Assembly (NCBI GenBank): GCA_002320005.1
Contig: DCJK01000045.1
Location: 1 to 35,156, forward strand
Length of the DNA: 35,156 nucleotides
Source of the DNA: Firmicutes bacterium UBA1702
Lineage (GTDB): Bacteria; Bacillota; Clostridia; Peptostreptococcales; Anaerovoracaceae
Direction: 5' to 3'
Part shown: one piece after another, positions 24,562-33,453 of the stretch
How the letters are laid out: each line of letters begins with the position of its first letter
Position numbering within the stretch: position 1 is the first letter of the stretch
Program-made: the position numbers and the translations under genes
Notes under the pieces: generated by a model
Seen by the model: the letters and a program-made list of their open reading frames with translations, nothing else
Databases searched by the model: none
Told to the model about the DNA's origin: nothing

Positions 24562-27500
24562 TCAGGAAGAAAAGAACTCTTCCTTCCTGCGCTTTTGTTG
24601 GTTGTATATGAGAAGTGCTCCTGCTCCCGCAGCAAGCAGCAATCCACCGATTATAAATATGTGCGGTCCCCATCCGCCGGTCTCAGGCAGCTGATACAGA
24701 GGTGTGTTGATGAATTCCACCCGGCTTCCGCCCTCTTTTACTGAATCCGAAGCGGTATTCCCTTCCAAGGCACCTTTTGAGTCCACACTTCTGCTTGTGG
24801 AAAAATCATCGGATTTTTCTTCTGTAACGGTCCATACCGTTCCCAGAGGCAAACCGGTTATCTTAACCGACTCTCCATGACGAAGGTTTATCGTCGCAGC
24901 TCCTGTATTGTCAAAGGCAATGGTTTCCTCCTTGCTCTCTCCGCCTGATTTTCTTATGACCTTAAAATCACCGCTGAGAGGCGATCCCCCGTTCTGCAGT
25001 CTGACAGTGAAATCGAAAACACCTTTCTGAGCGCTTCCCAAGACGGTCTTCGATATGGTAAGGCTGTCAATTAGCGTATTTGTGAAGAAAATTCCTTCTT
25101 CACTTATATCCACCTGGCTGCCATCTTTCCATAGAGCCGTCATTTCCGATTTTATCCCGTCAGCTCCCTTGCTGAAGGTTACCTCTGCAACATATACAGA
25201 ATCGTCGTACTTTACGGTATTGGTATCATCTGCACTTTCAATAATTTTGAAGTACATCTTGGCAGGCAGCGATCTCGGCAGTTCACCGGCAGGATAATTC
25301 AAAGTGAAGCTGAAAGGACCGGAAGCCTTTCCATTTTCACCGAAAGTAAATGTTGCTTCCTGATACTTTCCGTCTGCTACCTTATCGGCTCCGCTTTCGT
25401 CTGTAACCTGCTCCAGTATAAACTTAAAGGTCTTTGGAGAGCTGTTAAAGTTTGTAATCGTCTTGATTCCCGGTATCCCTAAAGAAACACCGTTCTCAAT
25501 GTTTGTGGCTGTAATGCTTACCTTTGCATCGGTTTTTATGGTTCCTGATACATATGGTCCCTTTTCATCGGTATTCTGAATAATATCATCGCCGACATAT
25601 GTAACCTTATAATCATCTTGTGCTGAATCGGCAAATCTCTCCTGCACCGTGAATTTGCTGCCGGCTATGATGTTGCTGATAACCGCGGTTTCATCTGCCT
25701 TAAGACTTATAATTCCGGTGTCGGTTACCGTTTTTTCAACTCCGCCTACCGTGTATTTCGTACCGGAAGCCAGCGGACTGCCGTCAAGAGTCACATAAAA
25801 GTCGAAGGTCGCGTCATTTGCGGAGCCCCCGTAAGGTTCCAGTTTTTTGGTTATTTCAAGAGCCCCCAGCTTATTGAATATAATTTTATTATCAAACCTG
25901 AAAATCGTGCTTCCGCTGGACATGTCCTTTACTGTGCTGTCCACTCCCTTAAAGGTATCAGTACCTACAGTCACATTATCGTCCTGCGTTGTAGTTGTAC
26001 CGTCGACGCTGATGGTACCGAACTGCGAAAAGGCATCTGTCTCAAGAAGTTCTCTCACAAAATACTTTCCGGAATTCTCAGGTATTTCTTCAAACACAGC
26101 AGTCTGGTCTGCCTTAATGGTAAATACACCGTTGGCGTCTGTGGTTCCTTTTCCTACTTCTTCTCCTGCCGCATTAAGTATGGTATATTCAGTTCCAGGC
26201 TGTATAAACAGATCCTTGCCGTCTTCTTTAAGTACCTGGAATCTGAAGTCCGGATTACCCAGAATGCCGGTCTTTCCCTCTTCATCTACCGTAAGCTCTT
26301 TGGTCACGGATATGCTGTTTTGCTTGAGAAGCGGGAAATTGAAGTTCATTCTGCACACACTGGAGCCGGAGCCTCTTTCCATGTAGTAGAAGTTAAAGCT
26401 GTGATTGCTGTAATCTTTAAAGGCTCCTTTTTCGTTAAGCAATGAACTGTCAACAAGTTCACTGAACTTAACTGTTTTGTAAGGGGTTGAAGATACATCT
26501 CCCGTCATGGTATCCAGACTGTAATACTTTACCTCTCCGTTTTCAAAATCTATCTCGCCGCCCACATGTCTGTGAATACCGGAAAGATCCAGGAAAAGAA
26601 TCCCGTCTATGTATACCCACACATCGTCATCTCCGGTGAAGTAGAACTTCATAGGCTGCTGTCCGTCTTTGCCTGTAAGGCCGTTCTTTGGCTGGAAGAA
26701 ATTCATCTTCATCTCCATTCCGAAGAAAAAGTCGGAAGGCACGTCATAGTCCAGAGAATAAAGCCTGTCCAGAGAAATCTGATTGTAATTGTTATCGTCA
26801 TCTTTCGGCAGCTCACTTCCCCAGTAGAAGTAATGCTCCAGAGCTCTCTCGGCAGTCCAGTCATCGCCCCAGTTGTCATCTTTTGCATATCCCATAAACT
26901 GACTCAGCACCTTAGCCAGCTGAGCATAGCTGTCGCCTTTTCCCTGCTGATACAGGTAGTTAGCCTGCATATAAAGCTCGTTGAAATAATCCTCGTCTAT
27001 CTGGCTTACCTGCTTGGAATCGTGGACTATGTCGTTGAACGGCATAAAGTTTCCAAAAGGATACATTATGAAATTCGGTGTGAATATTTCGTCGTATAAC
27101 GTAAATGTGTCGTCGCTGCTGTTGAACTGGGCAAAATTTGTACGGCTGTTAAATGAGTAGGCTCCCGTATCCTCATCATACCGGAAAAGTCCGTCAACAC
27201 TCAGCTCATTCATTTTCTTTGAATAGTCTCCCGTGTTTTCTGCCCCGAAAAGATATCCCAGGCTTGTGCCATTTGCAAGTGCAGGGTATCCGTCTTTCAG
27301 AGTTTTATACATGACATCTGAAAAACGTGAAATAGGGCTGTTGGCCGTATCCTGTACGACATTAATTCCTACAGGATTTTTGCTGGCCAGCGTTACAAGG
27401 GTTCCGTCAACCGAGTTGGGATCAGCTGTTATTATATCACCGAAATTCATATAGCCTGTACCTCTAAAAGAGGTCAGTGAAGGAATATTACTTGTTCCAC

Positions 27501-28749
27501 CGCTCTGCTGGAATCCCGGCATATTTTTGTCGGCGTTATAATTGTAGTTTATATTTTTCCCCGTACTTCCCGAGCCGTAGTCGTAGAGGTTGATTTCAAT
27601 GAAATCTCTGGTGGAAGCAGCATCAACCACATGCAGCTGAGATGTATTGTCCTTGGCATTTTTTTGCGCAACCGGTGAACTGAAGGTTACTGAGCCCAGG
27701 CTGGTACCGTTGTTGTACACGCTTGAGTTGGTTTTCCAGAAATCGCTGCTTATTATTACCGTATCTCCAACATTTGCACTTATGCTTCCTGTTGTACTAG
27801 GATAATATAGCAGCACAAATCCGTTGCCTGATGCGGACATGTCCGCTTTGCTGTCTCCATTATTTTGTCCTATCTCTTTGACTGTATAGCGTCCATTTTC
27901 ATACTCAACATGTATTGCCACCCACCATCCAAATGTCATTCCGGGCGCTTTACTTTTTACCGTTGTTCCATTGCTGTTATACACCATAAAAGGTTTTGTG
28001 CCGCCGTCATAATAGTTTAATGCTACCACATCAACCTTGTTATCTGTTGCATATGTCATAGTCCACAGCCATGAGAACTCCATCAGTTTGTCGCTGTTGG
28101 TAATCAGAACCTGCATGGCAGGATCCATGTCTTGGTAATTTACATACGCCCGTAATGTTCTCTCTCTGATTTCAACATAATACTCTTCATACGCCGCATC
28201 ATTTCCGGCATCGTCATAGGTCTCCAGAATATCCATGGCCTCATCGGAAGTCGGCAGCTGGTCAATCATCGCAATCAGCTCATCTACGCGCTGCTGCTCT
28301 TCCTCGGTCAGACTGACAGCCCCTTTGCATTCATCAGTATGAACATGCTCTTCAAGGCCGCAGGTAAGTTCCATCTTGTCAACAGTTTTTTCTACAGTTG
28401 TATAGCATTCATCAGTATGAACATGCTCCGGCGCCTCTTCTTTTGTGCAGATAAGATCGCCGTTTTCGTCATAGCAGTCAGCTGTATGAAGGTGAGCAGC
28501 CTCAGGATCTATTCCGCAGGTCAGCACCTTTTCAGTCTCTGTGGTCACATGGGTGTAGCATGCATCGGTATGAACATGCTCGGGAATGGTGCATGCTTTA
28601 CTTTCAAGTGTGATTGCCGGCAGTATCAGAGCATATGTAGTACAAAAAACCACAACAGAAGCCAGACAAGTCACTACCTTGTACAAGCGTTTCTTTTTCT
28701 TGTGTGCAGCGGTATATTCAGCTGCTTTTTTGTTTACATCATTTCTCAT
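24562..28749 (-). CDS. large LPETG-anchored pilus tip/adhesin protein
   Basis: 1395 residues. A lysine-rich N-terminus and hydrophobic stretch (about 20-45, ending ALILPAITLE) act as signal peptide. Residues 53-141 hold four C-x(4-7)-H-x-H-x3-C motifs. A PA14/fibro-slime-like region follows in the middle (FYFTGDDDVWVYIDGILFLDLSGIHRHVGGEIDF, given here only by its key residues DDDVWVYIDG and LDLSG). Then come about four beta-sandwich repeats with K and E residues typical of isopeptide pilin domains. LPETG is at about 1354-1358 with membrane helix and KRRKEEFFSS tail. It lies 16 bp after the signal peptidase gene, and is the likely tip adhesin. Confidence 0.87.
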   Translation of the reverse strand: MRNDVNKKAAEYTAAHKKKKRLYKVVTCLASVVVFCTTYALILPAITLESKACTIPEHVHTDACYTHVTTETEKVLTCGIDPEAAHLHTADCYDENGDLICTKEEAPEHVHTDECYTTVEKTVDKMELTCGLEEHVHTDECKGAVSLTEEEQQRVDELIAMIDQLPTSDEAMDILETYDDAGNDAAYEEYYVEIRERTLRAYVNYQDMDPAMQVLITNSDKLMEFSWLWTMTYATDNKVDVVALNYYDGGTKPFMVYNSNGTTVKSKAPGMTFGWWVAIHVEYENGRYTVKEIGQNNGDSKADMSASGNGFVLLYYPSTTGSISANVGDTVIISSDFWKTNSSVYNNGTSLGSVTFSSPVAQKNAKDNTSQLHVVDAASTRDFIEINLYDYGSGSTGKNINYNYNADKNMPGFQQSGGTSNIPSLTSFRGTGYMNFGDIITADPNSVDGTLVTLASKNPVGINVVQDTANSPISRFSDVMYKTLKDGYPALANGTSLGYLFGAENTGDYSKKMNELSVDGLFRYDEDTGAYSFNSRTNFAQFNSSDDTFTLYDEIFTPNFIMYPFGNFMPFNDIVHDSKQVSQIDEDYFNELYMQANYLYQQGKGDSYAQLAKVLSQFMGYAKDDNWGDDWTAERALEHYFYWGSELPKDDDNNYNQISLDRLYSLDYDVPSDFFFGMEMKMNFFQPKNGLTGKDGQQPMKFYFTGDDDVWVYIDGILFLDLSGIHRHVGGEIDFENGEVKYYSLDTMTGDVSSTPYKTVKFSELVDSSLLNEKGAFKDYSNHSFNFYYMERGSGSSVCRMNFNFPLLKQNSISVTKELTVDEEGKTGILGNPDFRFQVLKEDGKDLFIQPGTEYTILNAAGEEVGKGTTDANGVFTIKADQTAVFEEIPENSGKYFVRELLETDAFSQFGTISVDGTTTTQDDNVTVGTDTFKGVDSTVKDMSSGSTIFRFDNKIIFNKLGALEITKKLEPYGGSANDATFDFYVTLDGSPLASGTKYTVGGVEKTVTDTGIISLKADETAVISNIIAGSKFTVQERFADSAQDDYKVTYVGDDIIQNTDEKGPYVSGTIKTDAKVSITATNIENGVSLGIPGIKTITNFNSSPKTFKFILEQVTDESGADKVADGKYQEATFTFGENGKASGPFSFTLNYPAGELPRSLPAKMYFKIIESADDTNTVKYDDSVYVAEVTFSKGADGIKSEMTALWKDGSQVDISEEGIFFTNTLIDSLTISKTVLGSAQKGVFDFTVRLQNGGSPLSGDFKVIRKSGGESKEETIAFDNTGAATINLRHGESVKITGLPLGTVWTVTEEKSDDFSTSRSVDSKGALEGNTASDSVKEGGSRVEFINTPLYQLPETGGWGPHIFIIGGLLLAAGAGALLIYNQQKRRKEEFFSS

Positions 28750-28765
28750 TTTTCTATGTCCTTTA

Positions 28766-29362
28766 TTATCTTAAAGTACCCAGTTCCGATAAAGGCCATA
28801 TTCTGAATACTATTTTTCCTACAATCTGCTCCTCGGCAACGCATCCTATAGTCGAACTTCTGGAGTCCACCGAGGTGGATCGTTTGTCCCCCATACAGAA
28901 ATACCGGCTGTCAGGTACCTGATAAGGGAATATCAGGTCACACTGACCTCTGCTTTTTTCTTCTATGTATGGTTCGTCAAGCATTATTCCGTCCACAAAA
29001 ACATTTCCGCTTTCGTCGATGTTTACCCACTGTCCGGGTCCTGCTATATATCTTTTTACAAGTATTTTGTTTCCGTAATAGAAGGCTATCAGATCCCCCT
29101 GCTGAAAATCAGAGCCCTTCAGGGAAATTACGATATCCCCTTCCTCCAGTGTGGGCGTCATGGATGAACCGTAAATCTGAAGCACCGGCATCCATACTGT
29201 GGCTACCAGGACAGCTACTGCGGCAACAACTATCAGTGTGCCCACAGTGCTTCTGAAAACCTTCCCGGATCTTGCTTTGTATTTTTCTCTTTTTAGTTCC
29301 GCTTTGAGTTCTTCCAGTGTCGGAAGCTGAGGTGCAGCCTTGGTTTCGGCGTTTTTTTTCAT
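28766..29362 (-). CDS. type I signal peptidase of the pilus locus
   Basis: 198 residues: a charged coiled N-terminus (1-37), one membrane helix (about 38-58), and catalytic Ser67 (GSSMTPT) and Lys103 (ILVKRY), followed by the MGDKRSTSVDSRS box. Both dyad residues are present, unlike some SipA proteins of streptococcal pilus islands that lack them, so this one should be an active peptidase. It is probably dedicated to the pilus precursors encoded after it. The start overlaps the stop of the coiled-coil gene by 1 bp. Confidence 0.9.
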   Translation of the reverse strand: MKKNAETKAAPQLPTLEELKAELKREKYKARSGKVFRSTVGTLIVVAAVAVLVATVWMPVLQIYGSSMTPTLEEGDIVISLKGSDFQQGDLIAFYYGNKILVKRYIAGPGQWVNIDESGNVFVDGIMLDEPYIEEKSRGQCDLIFPYQVPDSRYFCMGDKRSTSVDSRSSTIGCVAEEQIVGKIVFRIWPLSELGTLR

Positions 29363-29817
29363 CAGTCTTTCTTTGCTCCTTCGGAAAGTTTGAGCATCAT
29401 CCTCAGAACCTCATGCTCATTGAGCAGATTGTCAACCTTTTCTTTAATCTGCTCCCAGTACTTATCTGCTTCTGCATAAGATTTTCTTTTATATTCCTCG
29501 GCTTCTCTGATTATTTTAATTACTTTCTCTTCCGCTTTTGCCTGGACTTCTCTGCATATGTCTTCCTGTCTGTCGCTGAGGTTTTTTATGTTTTCAAGAT
29601 ACTGCTGTGCGGCAGCATCTGCTGCTTCAAAAACACCATTGAGCGCCAATGATGCCTCAGCCATGGATCCTGCCTTTTCTGCTGTTATCTGTCTGCTTTC
29701 CAGTTCCTTTTGAGCATTGGCCAGTTTTTCTTTAAGTTCATTGTTTTCTTCTATCTGATCTACAAGCATCTGCAGCAATTCACCGCGGCTTAAGTGTTTT
29801 AATTCCTTGTCTGTCAA
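29362..29817 (-). CDS. coiled-coil protein of unknown function, first gene of the pilus operon
   Basis: 151 residues, mostly charged alpha helix. Two coiled-coil stretches can be seen: about 8-45 (GELLQMLVDQIEENNELKEK) and about 70-145 (IKNLSDRQEDICREVQAKAE onward). There is no signal peptide or membrane segment, so it is cytoplasmic. The helix pattern recalls DivIVA-type or ATP-synthase-b-like stalks, without a conserved motif. The start is TTG at 29817, with GGAGG 7 nt upstream. Coupling to the signal peptidase suggests a role in placing or regulating pilus assembly. I do not recognise a characterised family. Confidence 0.75.
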   Translation of the reverse strand: MTDKELKHLSRGELLQMLVDQIEENNELKEKLANAQKELESRQITAEKAGSMAEASLALNGVFEAADAAAQQYLENIKNLSDRQEDICREVQAKAEEKVIKIIREAEEYKRKSYAEADKYWEQIKEKVDNLLNEHEVLRMMLKLSEGAKKD

Positions 29818-29870
29818 TTTAATACCTCCGTATTGGCATTTTTCGACCTAAAAATGTATATTTATAACAT

Positions 29871-29899
29871 ATTTTACTACTTCAAAAATGAAAATTCAA
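29871..29899 (-). promoter_or_regulatory. promoter of the pilus operon
   Basis: On the minus strand TTGAAT (29894-29899), 17 bp, TAAAAT (29871-29876), about 54 bp before the TTG start of the coiled-coil gene. Confidence 0.7.
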
Positions 29900-29997
29900 T
29901 ACCGTCAAGGCAGTTTAGTGCATATTTGACAGCGATTTTACAAAGAAATTTTTTCTCATTTTTAAATGCGTACTCATTGAAAATCAACCGGCATCCG

Positions 29998-30005
29998 CCC
30001 CCCCC
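29998..30005. repeat. C8/G8 homopolymer tract
   Basis: Eight consecutive C (plus strand) in an otherwise AT-rich region about 100 bp upstream of the pilus -35 box. Confidence 0.9.
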
Positions 30006-30467
30006 GATAATATTTGGTTTATTATTTTTTCCTCAATATCCGCTGCATCGCACATGCCTTATTTCAATTCTCCCCTTAAGAATCTTACTCATTGCACATT
30101 TATATGTTTAATATATGTTTAAATCGGCTTTTGCTGAATCTCCATGTCTCTCTGTTGTACTGATGTAATCCGTTTTTTACTTTCTCTTTCATGTAATAAT
30201 TTTACATTTATTTCACGGGTGTTGCAACCATTTTTTTACATTTTTATAAATATCCCGAATCAGCAGCTTGTCCTTCTGTCTCGTAAAAGGAATAGCCATG
30301 TTACCATCTTTGAAATGGATTGTAAAATCCTCAAAAAAAGCATGTTTTCTCCTGATTTTTAAATTTCTTGTTTACTTTTCTGCATACGGCAGACCATTTG
30401 GCAGGACAGCTGAAGAAACGCAAAAAAACATTTTTGCTTCAAAACGCGGGTCTTTCCTTATAATACA

Positions 30468-30497
30468 AAAATGGAGCAGCCCCGCAAGGACTGCTCC
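30468..30497 (-). terminator. terminator of the XRE remnant gene
   Basis: On the minus strand GGAGCAG (30491-30497) pairs with CTGCTCC (30473-30479), followed by ATTTTT. It lies 20 bp after the stop codon at 30518. Confidence 0.8.
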
Positions 30498-30517
30498 TTC
30501 ACATAAATTTGCACTTT

Positions 30518-31428
30518 TTACTTTTTTCTTATTGCCTTGATAATCTGGCGCACTGCCACAAACAGCAAAGCAGCCACAGGCCATATGATCCAGCTTCTTT
30601 CCCAGTTTTCGGTTATAAAACTGTATCCCAGGAATATGGCTGTTGTGGTGACCCAGTAGGCCGTATCAAAGCCTGCCAGCTCACGGTTTTCTTTTTTGAG
30701 ACCTTTGGTGTAATCACCCTCCTGCAGAAGCTTATCATAACTTTCATTTACAATTCCTGCAGGAATTATCACCAGCATTGCGCAGGCTACAATAATCAGA
30801 AGTACGCATACTCCCAATATATAATAATAATCTTTCTCTCCGAAAATGCCTGCGGCAAAGATGGACACCGCCGACAGAATGAGCATGGTGACCCCTACAA
30901 TAATACGCACTCTGTAAGCAGACTCATACGCCTGTTTTTTTGCTCTGACCTTTTGAAGAGTGGAACTGTCTACACTTATGGGCTCTTTTTCCAGAAAGTC
31001 AAAGGATTTTGTCTGCATCCCGCAGTAGATAAATATGGCAACTGCTGCAGCCACCAGCACGAGAAGCACGGCACAGCCCAGCAGAGCTGCCTTGTCTTCG
31101 CTAAAAGAAATCAGACCTTCTTCGCTTAGACCGGCCATTCCTATCAGAGCGACAGGCGATATGATGCAAAGAAATACGGCAAATGCGATCTTAAAGGATG
31201 TGGACTTTTTTATCTCCATAAATTCGGCGGCTTCTTCTGCAGAAACCTTTCTCACTTTTTCACAAAATTCAGAATCTGCAAATCTGCCCTGAGCCCTATT
31301 CTCATCGTCGTCGCCTGCTGCTGACAATGTGGTGCCTGTCTCCTTAAGCAGGTAGTCACAACTTACTCCGAATATTTCGCTGAGTTGAAGTATTTTGTCA
31401 AGATCCGGCGTGGACTGACCCGTTTCCC
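30518..31428 (-). pseudogene. 3' part of a membrane-linked XRE-family gene, cut by the mobile element
   Basis: The open frame runs from about 31428 to 30518. It starts in mid-motif (E-T-G-Q-S-T-P-D), the end of an XRE helix-turn-helix that in intact genes reads KWETGQS, continues LQLSEIFGVSCDYLLKETG, then a linker and about six membrane helices (for example IISPVALIGMAGL and LLVLVAAAVAIFIYCGM). A TTG at 31327 could start a truncated protein lacking the DNA-binding part. The missing 5' part should lie beyond the far end of the element, outside the window. In intact form it would be a membrane-anchored regulator. Confidence 0.85.
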
Positions 31429-31463
31429 TTAGTTAAAGATATTGTTGGGTATCTCAAGATGTG

Positions 31464-33086
31464 TCATTCGATTTTGCCGATAAAGCGGTAGAAGATTTCC
31501 ACTTCCTGTTCCCGGCTTCCGTCCTCACTTTTGACCGCTTCATGGACAAGGATTTTTTCAATCAGCGTATTCAGAAGTTCAGCCGTCAATTCTGTGGGAT
31601 TGACATACTGTTTCATCAGACCTATCCACTTTTCAGCGTCAACCGCTGTCTGGGCGGCGGTCTCCATCGCTTCGTGAAGCCGTTCAATTTTTACGTCCAA
31701 TTCTCGCTGTTCGCCCTGATACTTTTCGGACAGCATATTGAAATTGTATTCTGTAATGCGTCCGGCAGACCAGTCCTCATACATTTTTGCAAACAGGGTG
31801 TCTACTTCTGCTTTGCGCTTTTCCGCCTTTTTCAGTTCGGCTGTCTGCCGCTTCCTTGCAGTATTGCGTTCCTTGTCGCTGGCGTTAAGTAGCCGTTTCA
31901 GAAGTTTGTCCCCATCCTGCTGTGCCAGCACAGACCAGTATTGCAGACGGGAAAGGACATAGGCGTAAAGCACATCATAGCGGATATAGTGCATGGAACA
32001 CTGGTGCAATCCTTGCCCGTACTTGCTACAATGGTAGTGGGCATAGGGATTTTTGTTCTGGCTGTTCATACCATAGGCCAGCGACCAGCCGCAGTCCGCA
32101 CATTTTACCAGCCCGGAAAATATCTGTGTTGTGCCGTTCTTCTGCCGTCTGCGCCTGTTGCAAATCTGCTCCTGTACTTGACGGAACACATCTTCGGAAA
32201 TAATCGCTTCGTGGGTGTTCTCCACACGATACCATTCCTCTTTTGGCTTGCGTACTTTCTTCTTGTTTTTGAATGAAATGTTGGTCTGCTTATTGTGGAC
32301 GCTGTGTCCGATATAGGTTTCCTCTTTCAGAATACTTTTCACCTGCGCTATCGTCCACGCATAGGCTTTTTCCTCCGGCGCTCCGGCATAGATATTTGCG
32401 AAAGTGCCGTATCTCTGGAAATTCAGCCAGCCGGGAGTAGGTACTTTTTCTTCGACCAAAATCCGTGTAATGCTGGCGGCTCCCCGGCCATGAACGGCAA
32501 GGTCAAAAATCTTTTCGATAATCCACCTTGTTTCCGGGTCAATCAGAAGATGGCCTTTCTTATCTGGGTCTTTGACATAGCCAAGCGGAGCATAGGCTCC
32601 ATAGTGTGCGCCATTTGCGAACCGTGTCCGCATGGCCGCCTTTACCTTTTTGCTGGTCTGGCGGGCGTGCATTTCATTCAGAATGTTGAGGAATGGGGCA
32701 AGCTCATTCTCTCCGTTGATGGTGTCCACATTGTCATTGACAGCGATATAGCGGACTCCTTTGCTGGGAAAGTAGATTTCCGTGTATTGGCCGGTCAGAA
32801 TGTAGTTTCTGCCTAAGCGGGATAAATCCTTCGTAACAACGCAGTTGATTTTCCCGTCCTCAATGTCATCAATCATTCTCTGAAAATCCGGCCTGTCAAA
32901 GTTCGTTCCAGACCATCCATCGTCGATATATTCATCTATGACATTCAGGCTATGCTCGGCGGCATATTGCCGGAGCATCATGCGTTGTGTCTGAATACTC
33001 CCGCTTTCTCCTTGCAGTTCATCGTCCCGGCTCAATCTCATATAAAGCGCCGTGTTGTAAATCGTAGTATTGTAAGGTTGTTTCAC
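31464..33086 (-). CDS. large serine recombinase of the element
   Basis: 540 residues. The resolvase-type catalytic domain (about 10-160) has the nucleophile Ser19 in YMRLSRDD and the arginine region DLSRLGRNY. A recombinase domain follows (about 180-290), then a zinc ribbon (SGLVKCADCG to HCSKYGQGLHQC) and a long coiled coil (about 400-475). It would catalyse site-specific integration and excision of the element, as TndX/TnpX-type enzymes do. The start is GTG at 33086 with AAGGAGG 10 nt upstream. The stop lies only 35 bp from the element edge, the usual place for such enzymes. Confidence 0.93.
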   Translation of the reverse strand: MKQPYNTTIYNTALYMRLSRDDELQGESGSIQTQRMMLRQYAAEHSLNVIDEYIDDGWSGTNFDRPDFQRMIDDIEDGKINCVVTKDLSRLGRNYILTGQYTEIYFPSKGVRYIAVNDNVDTINGENELAPFLNILNEMHARQTSKKVKAAMRTRFANGAHYGAYAPLGYVKDPDKKGHLLIDPETRWIIEKIFDLAVHGRGAASITRILVEEKVPTPGWLNFQRYGTFANIYAGAPEEKAYAWTIAQVKSILKEETYIGHSVHNKQTNISFKNKKKVRKPKEEWYRVENTHEAIISEDVFRQVQEQICNRRRRQKNGTTQIFSGLVKCADCGWSLAYGMNSQNKNPYAHYHCSKYGQGLHQCSMHYIRYDVLYAYVLSRLQYWSVLAQQDGDKLLKRLLNASDKERNTARKRQTAELKKAEKRKAEVDTLFAKMYEDWSAGRITEYNFNMLSEKYQGEQRELDVKIERLHEAMETAAQTAVDAEKWIGLMKQYVNPTELTAELLNTLIEKILVHEAVKSEDGSREQEVEIFYRFIGKIE

Positions 33087-33115
33087 CGTTAAAAATCCTC
33101 CTTCTAAAGAAACAA

Positions 33116-33165
33116 CCCACGCTTACAATACTTTTGCTCTATGGCAATTATATCATAAGCGTGGG
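33116..33165. promoter_or_regulatory. 10-bp inverted repeat over the recombinase promoter
   Basis: CCCACGCTTA (33116-33125) and TAAGCGTGGG (33156-33165) are perfect inverted copies with a 30-bp spacer. One arm lies between -35 and -10, the other about 20 bp into the transcript. It is a likely repressor or looping site controlling excision. Confidence 0.7.
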
Positions 33166-33176
33166 CGTGTTATCAA
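33147..33176 (-). promoter_or_regulatory. promoter of the recombinase gene
   Basis: On the minus strand TTGATA (33171-33176), 18 bp, TATAAT (33147-33152). Confidence 0.75.
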
Positions 33177-33186
33177 TGATGGGCTA

Positions 33187-33381
33187 TCAGGTTGAAGCGG
33201 CTTTTTCTGCGGTATGCCGCACCACATCTACAATCAGATCACCGAGGGGCTTCCCGCCTGCGGCGAAGTGTTCGGAGATTTTTATACGGTTGTTCCCACA
33301 TACAAAATACTGCGTGCCGTTCTCTGCTTGTATGACCTGCCCTGTCCGGGGTGTAAAAATATCGCTTTCGCTTTTTGCCAT
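33187..33381 (-). CDS. small protein of the mobile element
   Basis: 64 residues from the ATG at 33381, chosen because GGAGG lies 7 nt upstream; a start at 33423 lacks that. It has the sequence MAKSESDIFTPRTGQVIQ near its start and a conserved-looking core with NRIKISEHF and a C-terminal helix (LIVDVVRHTAEKAAS). The pattern of a beta strand, HF and helix is reminiscent of small transposon-encoded proteins such as TnpW, but I cannot claim identity. It lies between the relaxase and recombinase genes, so it may control excision or mobilization. Confidence 0.65.
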   Translation of the reverse strand: MAKSESDIFTPRTGQVIQAENGTQYFVCGNNRIKISEHFAAGGKPLGDLIVDVVRHTAEKAAST

Positions 33382-33453
33382 CCAGTGTCCTCCATATTCA
33401 GTTTTCAAGGTACAATGCCGCACAAAGGCGGCGAAAATTTCTGCTTATATCTA

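Larger units (their letters stand above)
29818..30467. other. AT-rich intergenic region upstream of the pilus operon
   Basis: About 650 bp with no convincing gene. It holds the pilus promoter (29871-29899), a C8 tract (29998-30005), a small inverted repeat TGTAA-N5-TTACA (30192-30206) and very AT-rich DNA. On the minus strand, a short frame with ATG near 30053 reads through the G8 tract; adding one G would extend it to a stop next to the pilus -35 box. I treat that as noise until tested. Confidence 0.6.

Noticed and set aside
24562..28749. Adhesin gene as two separate genes
   Set aside because: The frame is continuous from signal peptide to LPETG, and the repeats follow each other without a break.
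30192..30206. TGTAA-N5-TTACA repeat as a second BceR-like site
   Set aside because: The half-sites are in reverse order compared with TNACA-N4-TGTAA, and such short AT-rich repeats are expected by chance.
29833..30362. Plus-strand frames in the region upstream of the pilus operon
   Set aside because: They are rich in F, L and I as expected from AT-rich non-coding DNA and have no SD or recognisable motif.
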